Shown here: piece after piece, positions 27,611-35,857 of the stretch | Layout of the letters: each line of letters opens with the position of its first letter | Position numbering within the stretch: position 1 is the stretch's first letter | From: Microtetraspora malaysiensis | Lineage (GTDB): Bacteria; Actinomycetota; Actinomycetes; Streptosporangiales; Streptosporangiaceae | Length of the DNA: 64,000 nucleotides | Assembly: GCF_001528665.1 (NCBI RefSeq) | Contig: NZ_BBYJ01000024.1 | Coordinates: 225,641-289,640 of the forward strand | Reading direction: 5' to 3' | Notes under the pieces: model-generated | What the model saw: only the letters and a program-made list of their open reading frames with translations | What the model was told of the DNA's origin: nothing | Database searches by the model: none | Position numbers and translations under genes: made by a program

Positions 27611-29246
27611 CGGCTCGCTCGGTGACCCCGTGCGGAGCAGGCGGCGCCCCCAGCCGGACCTGCTCCCCTGTGGTGCGGTCGTACGCGGTGACCCGCAGGG
27701 CACGCAGCTTCTCCTTGGCCACCCGTTGTGACGGGGTCAGCGGCAGCTCGGCCACGAAACTCCAGTACCTCGGGACCTTGAAGGGCGCCAGGTTCGCGCT
27801 CGCGTGCGCGATGACGTCCGCCAGGGTGGCCGCCGCCGCCTCCACTGCCTCCGCCGGCTCCCCGCGGGCGACGAGAAACGCGTGGACCTCCTCCCCCCGC
27901 ACGTCGTCGGCGACCGGGACGCAGGCCGCCTGGCCGACCCGTTCGGACGAGCACAGCACCGCTTCGACCTCGTTCAACGCGATGTTCTCTCCGCTGCGGC
28001 GGGCCATGTCCTTCAGCCGGCCCATCAGATACACGCGGCCGCGTTCGTCCATTCGCGCCAGGTCGCCGGTGTGGAACCACCCGTCGCGGAACACCTCGCG
28101 GGTCGCCGTCTCGTCCCTGTAGTAGCCGTCCATCATGCCCGCCCCGCGGAGGATCAGCTCCCCTGTGCCGCCCCGAGGTACGGCATGCCCCCGCTCGTCC
28201 ACGATCCGGGCCTCCCGGTGCGGGTTCGGTCGCCCGACGCACCCGGTGCCGACCAGCTCGTCGTGATCGTCGGGCAGGACCCGGAGGTCACCGCCGGTCT
28301 CGGTCATCCCGAAGCCCTCGTACCAGGGCACCCCGAACCGCTTCTCGAGCGCGGCATGGATGTCCTTCGGAATGCCCGAGCAGGCGACGGCGCGGAGCGA
28401 GTGCTCCCGGTCGGTGGGCTGCTCCGGCTGGCGCAGAAGCAGGGTCGGCATCATCCCGATGCAGTACAGGTACGTCACCTGGTACGCGCGCACCTTGTCC
28501 CAGAAAGAGGTGGGATGGAACCGGTCCAGCACGACGAGCGAGGACCCCACCAGCAGGCAGGCCGCCAGGCTCCACTGCGGATCCAGGTAGTAGAACGGCT
28601 GGGCGGTGAGCAGGACGTCGTCGGGACCGAGGTGGGGGAACCCGTCCGCGTACTTGCGCACCATCGCCGTCCAGTAGCCGTGCGACAGCATGCACCCCTT
28701 GGGGTGGCCCGTGGTGCCGGAGGTGTACTGGATGTTGGCCAAGGTCTCGGGATAGACCGCCTGGTCCGGCGCGCGGCCCGCGGCGACGCCGTCCATGCCG
28801 ATCACTCCCGGCCCGCCCTCGGCGTCGGTCACGGCGACGCGACGGCCTCCGGCCGCCGAGCCGAGCACGAGATCGAGGTGGTCGGCGCAGGTGACGACCA
28901 GGGCGGGATCAGCGTGGTCCAGGAGCCGGGTCAGCTCCCTGACCGAATATCGCGGGTTCACCGGCACGACCGCCGCACCGATCTTGGCCGCGCCCAGCCA
29001 CAGCAGCGGATATTCCGGACGGTTGTCAAACACCAGCGCGATCCGGTCGCCGTACCCGATCCCGAGGGCGGCGAGAACGGCTCCGTAGCGGTCCGACAGC
29101 TCGTCGAGCTCGGCGAACGTGTAGTCGATGTCGTGTTGATCGAACCTCAGCGCGCGCCGGTGCGGCCAGCGCCTCGCCGCCCGCCGTACCAGCGTGGCCA
29201 GATCCTGCACCTTGACAGCGTCGTCGCCGCCGGTCCCCGTCATCAC
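27603..29246 (-). CDS. AMP-dependent acyl-CoA ligase (CaiC/FadD-like)
   Basis: 547 aa ANL-family ligase. Motifs: YTSGTTGHPKGCM (about 184-196), GMTETGG, HTGDLARMDERGRVY and MGRLKDMARRSGENIALNEV. The hinge and the C-terminal catalytic Lys (RVAKEKLR) are present. The layout resembles CaiC-type crotonobetaine/carnitine-CoA or aryl-CoA ligases. The start is GTG 29246 (or ATG 29243), in GTGA overlap with the enoyl-CoA hydratase stop. With the hydratase it would activate and process an unsaturated or aromatic acid; the substrate is unknown. Confidence 0.87.
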   Translation of the reverse strand: MMTGTGGDDAVKVQDLATLVRRAARRWPHRRALRFDQHDIDYTFAELDELSDRYGAVLAALGIGYGDRIALVFDNRPEYPLLWLGAAKIGAAVVPVNPRYSVRELTRLLDHADPALVVTCADHLDLVLGSAAGGRRVAVTDAEGGPGVIGMDGVAAGRAPDQAVYPETLANIQYTSGTTGHPKGCMLSHGYWTAMVRKYADGFPHLGPDDVLLTAQPFYYLDPQWSLAACLLVGSSLVVLDRFHPTSFWDKVRAYQVTYLYCIGMMPTLLLRQPEQPTDREHSLRAVACSGIPKDIHAALEKRFGVPWYEGFGMTETGGDLRVLPDDHDELVGTGCVGRPNPHREARIVDERGHAVPRGGTGELILRGAGMMDGYYRDETATREVFRDGWFHTGDLARMDERGRVYLMGRLKDMARRSGENIALNEVEAVLCSSERVGQAACVPVADDVRGEEVHAFLVARGEPAEAVEAAAATLADVIAHASANLAPFKVPRYWSFVAELPLTPSQRVAKEKLRALRVTAYDRTTGEQVRLGAPPAPHGVTERADA

Positions 29247-30049
29247 TTGTCTCCCGCCACTCGAAGGCCGCGGCCCGCGGCGAAACTCCGCTGCGCGGTA
29301 CGGGCCTCACCGGAGTCCTGCGCCCGGAGGGCGAACCCCACCTCCGCGTCGAGCGCACCGTCCAGATCCGCCCAGGTCCCCTGTTCGAGGAGTCGCTTCG
29401 CCCCCTCGACGGCCACCCTCGGCCGGCTCAGCACCGTCGCGGCCAGCGAATCCACGACCGCCGGAACCTCACCGCCGGCGGCCACATGGCTGACCAGGCC
29501 CATCTCGCATGCCTGCTTCCCGTCGACCCGCTCCCCCAGGATCATCAGCCTCCGGGCCCGAGCCGGGCCGACCAGCCGGGGGAGGATGGCCGAGACGCCG
29601 CCGGTCACGCTCAGACCGGCCTCCACCTCGGGGAATCCGAACACCGCGTCCTCCGCGGCGACGACGAAATCGGCGGCGAGCGCGAGTTCGGCGCCCGCCC
29701 CCAACGCGTATCCGTGAACCTGGGCGATGACGCAGGCGGCCGACCCGCGCAGCTTCGTGGTGAGCGCCTGGATGCGGCGCAGCCGTTCGACGCGCTCGCC
29801 GGCCGGCGGACTTCCGACCACCTCGTGCTTGAGGTCGTAGCCGGAACAGAACGAACGGCCCCGCCCGCTGAGCACGATGACCCGCGCCTCGTCACGATCC
29901 GCCCGCTCGATCCCTTCCAGCAGGTCGCGCACCAGCTCCGGGGTGACGGCGTTCAGCCGGCTCGGGCGGTTGAGGGCGATCCGCGCCACCCCGTCCCGGG
30001 CCGCGTACTCGATCGTCGATCCCGGCTCTCGATCTTGATGACTCTTCAT
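29243..30049 (-). CDS. Enoyl-CoA hydratase/isomerase
   Basis: 268 aa crotonase-fold protein. The oxyanion-hole segments are GRGRSFCSGYDLKHE (about 70-84) and QVHGYALGAGAELALAADF (about 120-138), and the catalytic Glu region is FGFPEVEAGLSVTGG. The ATG at 30049 has a good GAGGAGCGG ribosome site; in-frame sequence further upstream contains a terminator loop and is not coding. First gene of a three-gene operon (hydratase, ligase, DUF6308-like). Crotonase members also include isomerases and dehalogenases. Confidence 0.88.
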   Translation of the reverse strand: MKSHQDREPGSTIEYAARDGVARIALNRPSRLNAVTPELVRDLLEGIERADRDEARVIVLSGRGRSFCSGYDLKHEVVGSPPAGERVERLRRIQALTTKLRGSAACVIAQVHGYALGAGAELALAADFVVAAEDAVFGFPEVEAGLSVTGGVSAILPRLVGPARARRLMILGERVDGKQACEMGLVSHVAAGGEVPAVVDSLAATVLSRPRVAVEGAKRLLEQGTWADLDGALDAEVGFALRAQDSGEARTAQRSFAAGRGLRVAGDK

Positions 30050-30202
30050 TCCGCTCCTCGTCCTGAGCCCGTTCAAGAAGTACTGGCGCGTCGCCGCGCC
30101 TGTCATCGGACACATGTCGAGAGCGAACGAGTCCGGCACTCCCTTTGTCCATCCGGACTCCGATCCCGGGTACGCCGACCCCCGTCCCGCGACCACGGCG
30201 CA

Positions 30203-30250
30203 CTCGGCCCCCTTCAAGATCCCCAGGGAATGACCTTGAAGGGGGCCGAG
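30203..30250. terminator. 16-bp perfect stem-loop after MaoC gene
   Basis: CTCGGCCCCCTTCAAG (30203-30218) and CTTGAAGGGGGCCGAG (30235-30250) with a 16-nt loop, 27 bp past the MaoC stop. It separates the SDR-MaoC unit from the hydratase-ligase operon, whose promoter must lie in 30050-30202. Confidence 0.8.
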
Positions 30251-30277
30251 ACGTCGCAGGTCAGACCGCTTACCCGA

Positions 30278-30736
30278 TCAGGGCACCAGAACCGTGACCG
30301 TCTCGACCACGCAGGCCGGCTTGTCCGACCCCTCGCGCTCGACAGTGACGCGGGCGACGGCCCGCACGCCCCTCGGACCCGGGGTCAGCGACACCAGCTC
30401 GACGCCCGCGCGGACACGAGAGCCGACCGGAACCGGTGCGGGGAACCGAACCCTGTCGCAGCCGTAGTTGATCCCCATCTTCAGGCCCTCGACCCGGTAG
30501 ACCTGCCCGACCAGCTTCGGCACGAGCGACAGCGTCAGGTAGCCGTGCGCGATCGTGGTGCCGAACGGGCCCTGCGCCGCCTTCTCCGGATCGACGTGGA
30601 TCCACTGATGGTCACCCGTCGCGTCGGCGAACAGGTCGATCTGATCCTGGCCTAGGGTGTGCCAGTCGCTGTACCCCAGGTGGGTGCCGACCGCCTGCTC
30701 GAACTCCTCGATGCCCTGGAAGACCTTCACGGTCAC
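30278..30736 (-). CDS. MaoC-family (R)-specific enoyl-CoA hydratase
   Basis: 152 aa single-hotdog protein with the hydratase-2 motif: FADATGDHQWIHVDPEKA (about 36-53; catalytic Asp and His), then GPFGTTIAHGYLTLSL. It hydrates 2-enoyl-CoA to (R)-3-hydroxyacyl-CoA. It lies 22 bp downstream of the FabG-like reductase, which would oxidise or reduce the same 3-hydroxyacyl group. Normal length and complete. Confidence 0.9.
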   Translation of the reverse strand: MTVKVFQGIEEFEQAVGTHLGYSDWHTLGQDQIDLFADATGDHQWIHVDPEKAAQGPFGTTIAHGYLTLSLVPKLVGQVYRVEGLKMGINYGCDRVRFPAPVPVGSRVRAGVELVSLTPGPRGVRAVARVTVEREGSDKPACVVETVTVLVP

Positions 30737-30758
30737 TCCTTTCCTGCGTGACGCGCGC

Positions 30759-31520
30759 TCAGGCGCGGGGGCCGCCGGCGACGTAGACGACCTGGCCGGA
30801 GACGAAGGCCGCCCCTTCGCTGACGAAGAACGACACCGTGTGGGCGATGTCCTCCGGCTTGCCGGTGCGGCCCACCGGAATCTGCGCGGCGGCCGCGGCC
30901 TTGAACTCCTCGAACGTGACGCCGACCCGCGCGGCGGTCGCGGCGGTCATCTCGGTCTCGATGAAGCCCGGGGCGATCGCGTTCACGGTGACGCCGAACT
31001 TCCCGAGCTCGATGGCCAAGGTCTTCGTGAAGCCCTGGACACCGGCCTTGGCCGCGGAGTAGTTGGCCTGACCGCGGTTTCCCAGCGCGGAGGTGCTGGA
31101 GAGGTTGACGATGCGACCCCACTTGTTCGCGGTCATGTAGCGCTGAACGGCACGACTCATGAGGAACGCCCCGCGCAGATGGACGTTCATCACCGAGTCC
31201 CAGTCCTCGTCGCTCATCTTGAAGAGCAGGTTGTCGCGGGTGATGCCGGCGTTGTTGACCAGCACGGCCGGGTCACCGAGCTCTTCGGCCACCCGGGTTA
31301 CCGCGGCATCGACGCTGGCCGCGTCAGACACGTCGACGCCGACCGGGAGCGCGCGACCGCCGGCGGACTCGATCACGTCGACGACCGGCGTGCAGGAAGC
31401 CTCGTCGAGGTCGAGCACGGCCACGGCGAGACCGTCCGCGGCGAGTCGCTGCGCGATGGCGGCGCCGATTCCGCGGGCGGCCCCGGTAACGATCGCGATA
31501 CGGCCGTTGGTGTTGCTCAT
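30759..31520 (-). CDS. 3-oxoacyl-ACP/CoA reductase (SDR family, FabG-like)
   Basis: 253 aa classical short-chain dehydrogenase. NAD(P) motif TGAARGIGAAIA (about 13-24), NNAG at about 89, the catalytic Ser in LSSTSALG and YxxxK in YSAAKAG (about 153-159), and C-terminal SGQVVYVAGG. It interconverts 3-oxoacyl and 3-hydroxyacyl thioesters. The ATG at 31520 is preceded by AGGAGAC. The gene starts the SDR-MaoC unit; three 21-bp tandem repeats lie just upstream. Confidence 0.92.
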   Translation of the reverse strand: MSNTNGRIAIVTGAARGIGAAIAQRLAADGLAVAVLDLDEASCTPVVDVIESAGGRALPVGVDVSDAASVDAAVTRVAEELGDPAVLVNNAGITRDNLLFKMSDEDWDSVMNVHLRGAFLMSRAVQRYMTANKWGRIVNLSSTSALGNRGQANYSAAKAGVQGFTKTLAIELGKFGVTVNAIAPGFIETEMTAATAARVGVTFEEFKAAAAAQIPVGRTGKPEDIAHTVSFFVSEGAAFVSGQVVYVAGGPRA

Positions 31521-31539
31521 GTCGTCTCCTTGATTCTGT

Positions 31540-31601
31540 TTCTCAGGGGAGGTGCTGGGCTTCTCAGCGGAGGTGCGGGGCTTCTCGGGGAGGTGCGGGG
31601 C
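31540..31601. repeat. Three tandem 21-bp repeats upstream of SDR gene
   Basis: Units at 31540-31560, 31561-31581 and 31582-31601 share TTCTC..GGGAGGTGC.GGGC, with only one to three differences each. They end 20 bp before the SDR start codon, in its leader or promoter. Repeated operator or leader sequence is possible. Confidence 0.65.
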
Positions 31602-32120
31602 GATCAGCGGCGTAGGGAGCGGCTGGTCCCGGCGACACGGAGGGCACAGGCCGGTTTGCCCGATTCTCAGGCCGACAACAGCTCGCTCAACGTCGCGGCA
31701 GCGTTATCGGCGGATGCTCGGCATGCCTCGACAGCCGAAGACCGAGTGCGAGTCGTGAGGGTAGATCGTACATGCCGCGGTCGTCGTGCCCCGGTCGGCC
31801 GGTCGAGGGAGTTGATCACCCGGCCGGGTCACGTCCCCGGCCGCGTGGCCCCCTCCCCCACGAGGACAGGAACCCGCCTGACTACACTGCGGCTGCACGT
31901 AGGTCGCAGCCCAGCGCGAAGGTGAGCCATAGGAGACGACACTCCACTGGACAGCGCCGCCGATCGTACCCACGCGTTGATCAGCGAACGCCACCGCGCC
32001 TGGGAACCCACTTCGGGCGCGACGCTTTGCGAGAACCCCCGGTCACGACCCTCTCGACGGCTGGTCACCGATCGCGTCGGTGTCGGTCGTCTCCAGAACA
32101 CCGTGGGCTCGAACGGCACG
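31602..32120. other. Intergenic region without recognised gene
   Basis: About 520 bp between the divergent SDR and GNAT genes. Open frames on both strands are Arg/Pro/Thr-rich and show no family or start signal. It must contain both promoters; nothing specific was identified. Confidence 0.45.
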
Positions 32121-32169
32121 ACACGTACACGTACACGTACACGTACACGGCACGACACGACACGACACC
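32121..32169. repeat. Hexamer and pentamer tandem repeats
   Basis: Four exact ACACGT units (32121-32144) and a partial fifth, followed by three CACGA units (32151-32165). The tract ends about 50 bp before the GNAT start codon, in its leader. A slippage-prone simple repeat, unusual for this GC-rich DNA. Confidence 0.75.
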
Positions 32170-32216
32170 GGCGACTGCCGGCACTCACCCACGCACGACA
32201 CGAAAGGCACGGCACA

Positions 32217-32921
32217 ATGGTCAACCGCGACGCCGTCACGCTCGACGACCCGGTCCGTGAGTCGCTCCGCGGCTTCCACGCGCACCTGGCCCGTCGGCTC
32301 GGCCGGGCGGCCGGTTACCTCCCGGAGGTCTCGACCTTCTCCGCGGTATCCGCCGAGCCGGACGCGGCGGAGTGGGCCGACCTCGCGCGAATGCTCGGTC
32401 GCGGCGAACTCGCCGATCTGTTCAGCTGCCCGGCGACCCCGCCTGCGGACTGGGAGCCGGTCTTCGCTCTCGGCGGCTTCCAGATGATCTGTCCCGCGGG
32501 CAGCCACCCCGGTGACGCCGAAGCCGAGCCCGACTCGGGGATAGTCGAACTGGGCGTCGACGACGTGTCCGAGATGCTTCAGCTCACCGCGCGGACCCAA
32601 CCGGGACCGTTCTGGCCTCGAACTCACGAACTCGGCACCTATCTGGGTATCCGCGAGAACGGCGCCCTGGTCGCCATGGCGGGCGAACGGCTCCGTCCCC
32701 CTGGATGGACCGAGATCAGCGCCGTCTGCACCGCCCCCGAAGCTCGCGGGCGAGGTCATGCCGCCCGCCTGGTGCGCGCCCTGGTCGCACGTATCACGTC
32801 TCGGAACGATCAACCGTTCCTCCACGTGGCCGAAGCCAACACCCCCGCGCGCGCACTCTACGAACGGCTCGGCTTCGTGGTCCGAAAGCCCGTGACGTTC
32901 CGCGGGTTCCGGACGCCGTAA
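32217..32921 (+). CDS. GNAT-family N-acetyltransferase
   Basis: 234 aa. The C-terminal half is a GNAT domain with the acetyl-CoA pyrophosphate-binding segment VCTAPEARGRGHAARLVRAL (about 170-190) and the closing ANTPARALYERLGFVVR. The N-terminal 110 residues are a FeeM/Eis-like extension seen in actinobacterial GNATs of the same length. ATG 32217 follows an AAAGG ribosome site; frames further upstream read through the ACACGT repeats and were excluded. The acceptor substrate is unknown. Confidence 0.88.
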   Translation: MVNRDAVTLDDPVRESLRGFHAHLARRLGRAAGYLPEVSTFSAVSAEPDAAEWADLARMLGRGELADLFSCPATPPADWEPVFALGGFQMICPAGSHPGDAEAEPDSGIVELGVDDVSEMLQLTARTQPGPFWPRTHELGTYLGIRENGALVAMAGERLRPPGWTEISAVCTAPEARGRGHAARLVRALVARITSRNDQPFLHVAEANTPARALYERLGFVVRKPVTFRGFRTP

Positions 32922-32927
32922 CGGATG

Positions 32928-33200
32928 TCAGGGTGGGGGATCCCCACCCTCATGGCGCAGCGGTGACGGGCGGCACCCCGCAACTTGGCGGCCGGTACGT
33001 GGCAACGGCATGCGTTTCCCCGCATCGGCCACGTCGGACCAGAGTTCGGCGTCCGCCATCCCGCGGATCAGCGCGTGGCGCGCTTCCGGTGGACGACGAC
33101 GTCGTCTCCGCGTCCCGGGAGTACGGGCAGGCCGCTTCGCCTCGCCCTTGGTGCGGTTCACGAACGCGGTGCGGACCTCTTGCCCTGTCAGCGACTTCAT
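32928..33200 (-). pseudogene. Remnant of an FBP-domain (EF-G-binding-like) gene
   Basis: 90-codon frame. The first 23 residues, MKSLTGQEVRTAFVNRTKGE and AKR, look like the conserved start of actinobacterial FBP-domain proteins. The rest (TRRRRRRPPEARHAL...) loses all family character, and the frame ends inside the GNAT-side hairpin. Probably a 5' fragment left after deletion or frameshift. Based on remembered family sequence, so tentative. Confidence 0.4.
32930..32950. terminator. Stem-loop after GNAT gene
   Basis: AGGGTGGGG-GAT-CCCCACCCT, perfect 9-bp arms, 9 bp past the GNAT stop codon. Likely terminator. Confidence 0.65.
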
Positions 33201-33212
33201 GAGTGGGACCAG

Positions 33213-33235
33213 TTTGCCTAAAAGAATTAGGCAAA
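33213..33235. promoter_or_regulatory. Operator-like inverted repeat upstream of TetR gene
   Basis: TTTGCCTAA-AAGAA-TTAGGCAAA, perfect 9-bp arms in an AT-rich patch, 35 bp before the TetR ATG and next to the FBP-remnant start. Position and form fit TetR autoregulation. Confidence 0.65.
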
Positions 33236-33269
33236 TACATAATGGTTGTCGCTAGATGGGAGAAGGGTA

Positions 33270-33839
33270 ATGGTTCGAGTAGGGCTGACCACGGAACGGT
33301 TGACCCAGGCGGGTGCGGATCTGGCTGACGAGGTCGGCTTCGAACACGTGACCGTCTCGGCGCTCGCCCGGCGGTTCGATGTCAAGGTCGCGAGTCTGTA
33401 CTCGCACCTGAAGAGCTCCCAGGACCTCAAGACCAAGATCGCCTTGCTCGCTCTGGAGGAACTCGCCGACCGGGCCGCTGACGCCCTGGCCGGCCGGTCC
33501 GGGAAGGACGCCCTGACCGCCTTCGCGAACGTCTACCGCGACTACGCCCGGGAACATCCCGGCCGCTATGCCGCGGCCCGGCTCAAGCTCGACCCCGAGA
33601 CGGCGGCCGCCAGCGCCGGCGTCAGGCACGCCCAGATGACGCGGGCGATCCTGCGCGGCTACGACCTGACGGAGCCGGACCAGACACACGCGGTCCGGAT
33701 GCTGGGCAGCGTCTTCCACGGCTACGTCAGCCTGGAACTGGCCGGAGGCTTCAGCCACACCGCCGTCGACTCGCAGGATTCCTGGGCCTGGATCTTGGAC
33801 TCCCTCGACGCTCTGCTGCGGAACGGAACCACACTCTGA
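33270..33839 (+). CDS. TetR-family regulator with TetR_C-type ligand domain
   Basis: 189 aa. The N-terminal helix-turn-helix reads LTQAGADLADEVGFEHVTVS, then ALARRFDVKVASLYSHLKSSQDL. The C-terminal half matches the WHG-type ligand domain (SVFHGYVSLELAGGFSH). ATG 33270 has GAGAAGGG just upstream and was preferred over a TTG at 33246. It probably represses itself, and perhaps the SGNH hydrolase 75 bp downstream, through the repeat at 33213-33235. Confidence 0.87.
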   Translation: MVRVGLTTERLTQAGADLADEVGFEHVTVSALARRFDVKVASLYSHLKSSQDLKTKIALLALEELADRAADALAGRSGKDALTAFANVYRDYAREHPGRYAAARLKLDPETAAASAGVRHAQMTRAILRGYDLTEPDQTHAVRMLGSVFHGYVSLELAGGFSHTAVDSQDSWAWILDSLDALLRNGTTL

Positions 33840-33914
33840 CCAGCAGAGGGCCGCACCACCGGAGGCGGTCCGCCGCGCCGCGCGCCGGCGCATCTGAACA
33901 ATCCAGAAATCTTG

Positions 33915-35108
33915 ATGAACAGGCCGGGGCCGATGAACGCTGAGCACGACTGGATCACCACACCTGTCACCGCAGACCTCCTGCGCGGTTTCCTCGACCT
34001 GGAACGCACGGCGCACGGCCTGCTGCCGCATCGGCTGCCCGCGCGGGCTCGCCGCCAGATCCCCGACGACCAACTGGCCATGGCCGAGGCCCAGCCCTCC
34101 GGCGTGCGGTTGGCCTTCCGCACCCGGGCCACCGCCATCGAACTGGACACGCTCCCCACCAAGAGGGCCTACCGAGGTCTCCCGGCCCCGGCGGACGGCG
34201 TGTACGACCTGCTGGTCGATGGCCGGCTCGCTGCCCAGGCCACGGTGACCGGCGGCAATGTCCGCATGATCGACATGACCGCCCAGTCCGTCGAACTGCG
34301 CGAGGGGCCCGCCGGCACCGCCCGATTCACTGATCTGCCGGCGGGTGACAAGGACGTCGAAATCTGGCTTCCGCATACGGAGATCACCGAGCTGATCGCC
34401 CTGCGCACCGACGCCCCGGTCGAGCCGGCGCCGGACAGCGGGCGCAGGGTGTGGCTGCACCACGGCAGTTCCATCAGCCACGGCTCGAACGCCGCCCACC
34501 CGACCGCCATCTGGCCCGCCCTGGCCGCGGCCCAGGGCGGAGTGGAGCTGGTCAACCTGGGGTTCGGCGGCAGCGCACTGCTCGACCCGTTCACCGCCCG
34601 CGCGATGCGGGACACCCCCGCGGACCTGATCAGCCTCAAGATCGGCATCAACGTCGTCAACACCGACGCGATGCGCCTGCGCGCCTTCACCCCTGCGGTC
34701 CACGGCTTCCTGGACACCATCCGCGAGGGGCATCCGACCACGCCGCTGCTGGTCGTGTCCCCCATCCTGTGCCCGGTCCAGGAGGACACCCCCGGCCCCC
34801 TCGCGCCCGACTTCGACGGCGGGACCTTGCGTTTCAAGGCCACGGGTGATCCAGCCGAACGCGCCGCCGGGCGCCTGACACTCAACATCATCCGCGACGA
34901 ACTCGCCCGGATCGTCAAACAGCGGGCGGCCGACGACCCGAACCTGCACCACCTCGACGGCCGTGACCTGTACGGCGGGACCGACTACGCCGAACTCCCG
35001 CTGCCCGATGAGGTCCACCCTGATTCCGCAGGGCACCGCCACATCGCCGAGAAGTTCGCGCGGCTCGCGTTCGGCGACGGCGGCCCCTTCACCACCAAGA
35101 CCGGCTGA
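33915..35108 (+). CDS. SGNH/GDSL-type esterase
   Basis: 397 aa. An N-terminal jelly-roll-like region (about 1-175) precedes an SGNH hydrolase domain: block I HHGSSISHGSNA (nucleophilic Ser about 183), block II NLGFGGSALLDP, block III KIGINVVN and block V DEVHPDSAGH with the catalytic Asp/His pair. There is no signal peptide, so it is cytoplasmic. Family enzymes de-esterify carbohydrates, lipids or acyl-CoA. ATG 33915 is taken; ATG 33933 is possible because neither has a clear ribosome site. Same direction as the TetR gene. Confidence 0.85.
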   Translation: MNRPGPMNAEHDWITTPVTADLLRGFLDLERTAHGLLPHRLPARARRQIPDDQLAMAEAQPSGVRLAFRTRATAIELDTLPTKRAYRGLPAPADGVYDLLVDGRLAAQATVTGGNVRMIDMTAQSVELREGPAGTARFTDLPAGDKDVEIWLPHTEITELIALRTDAPVEPAPDSGRRVWLHHGSSISHGSNAAHPTAIWPALAAAQGGVELVNLGFGGSALLDPFTARAMRDTPADLISLKIGINVVNTDAMRLRAFTPAVHGFLDTIREGHPTTPLLVVSPILCPVQEDTPGPLAPDFDGGTLRFKATGDPAERAAGRLTLNIIRDELARIVKQRAADDPNLHHLDGRDLYGGTDYAELPLPDEVHPDSAGHRHIAEKFARLAFGDGGPFTTKTG

Positions 35109-35700
35109 CCAAGCCGTAGTCACGCAGAGGTAGCGCAGCAGCCGCACGGTACGGAATGACGTGGACCGCTACCGGCCCACCGAGACCCGAGGCCGCCGTG
35201 CGGTTCCCGTTCGCTGCCCCCACTCGTGATCAGCTTCCAGGCCAGGGACGGGATCCTGGATGGAGGCCTCCTCGCAGCCGCAAAGGATCACTGTCACGTA
35301 CCCGCTGTGGCCATCACGGTCACGCCGCCCGCCGACGCTCCGGATTGAACTCCAGCAAGGTCGAGGCACCGTTGTGGGCGCCGCCGCTGTGTCCGTACGA
35401 CCACCGGACGCCGGTGAGCGTGGCGATTGGACCATAGCGCTGGAACGCAGCCGATGCCGGGTCAGTGCTCGGCGACTGGGACGGCGCCGGAGGTTCCGGT
35501 GCCCCCTCCTATGACGCTCCTTCCTGTGGTGGTCTCGGCTGTGGCGGCCCCCGTGGCGTCCCCACCCGCGGCGGCCCCTCCCGTGGCTGCCCCACCTGCG
35601 GCGGCCTCTGCTGTGGCGGTGGCATGGGCGCCTGCCCGCTGAGCGTCAGCCCGGCGTACGTCGGGTCCAGGGCGGGTGGAGTTCGGGCATGCTGCGGGCC
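35109..35700. other. Region without supported gene; Gly/Pro/Ala-coding low-complexity DNA
   Basis: About 590 bp. At 35465-35640 the DNA is a degenerate GGCGGC/CCCACC-type repeat, open in several frames (Gly-Cys-rich on plus, Ala-Thr-rich on minus). None has family character or a convincing start. Treated as non-coding or decayed sequence. Confidence 0.45.
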
Positions 35701-35701
35701 C

Positions 35702-35857
35702 GGCCCGTGGGGGGCCGGATCGCCGGGTGGCCGCCGCGATCAACCTCGCTGATCACGGCTGGTAGGCCACGGCTCGCCAAGCGCTGTTCGCAGCTCGCAG
35801 CTCGCAGCCCGCTGATCACGGTGGCGGGTCACGGGGTCGTTGTTCAGTGATTGTTGG
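35702..35857. repeat. HNH-gene downstream flank, copy 1
   Basis: This stretch just past the DUF222-HNH stop is homologous to the flank of the second HNH copy (about 63404-63580). Shared blocks include GCGATCAACCTCGC, GATCACGGCTGGTAGG and CTGTCTGTCGGTCCAGCGTC. The two differ in short Gly/Ser-type tandem repeats between the blocks. Confidence 0.7.

Noticed and set aside
33252..35147. 631-codon open frame on the minus strand
   Set aside because: It is antisense to the TetR and SGNH genes, which have real domains and ribosome sites. The frame is a by-product of third-position GC bias.
35465..35752. Gly/Cys-rich open frame that might be another peptide precursor
   Set aside because: No leader-like acidic N-terminus, no nearby modifying enzymes, and several frames are open at once because of the simple-repeat DNA.
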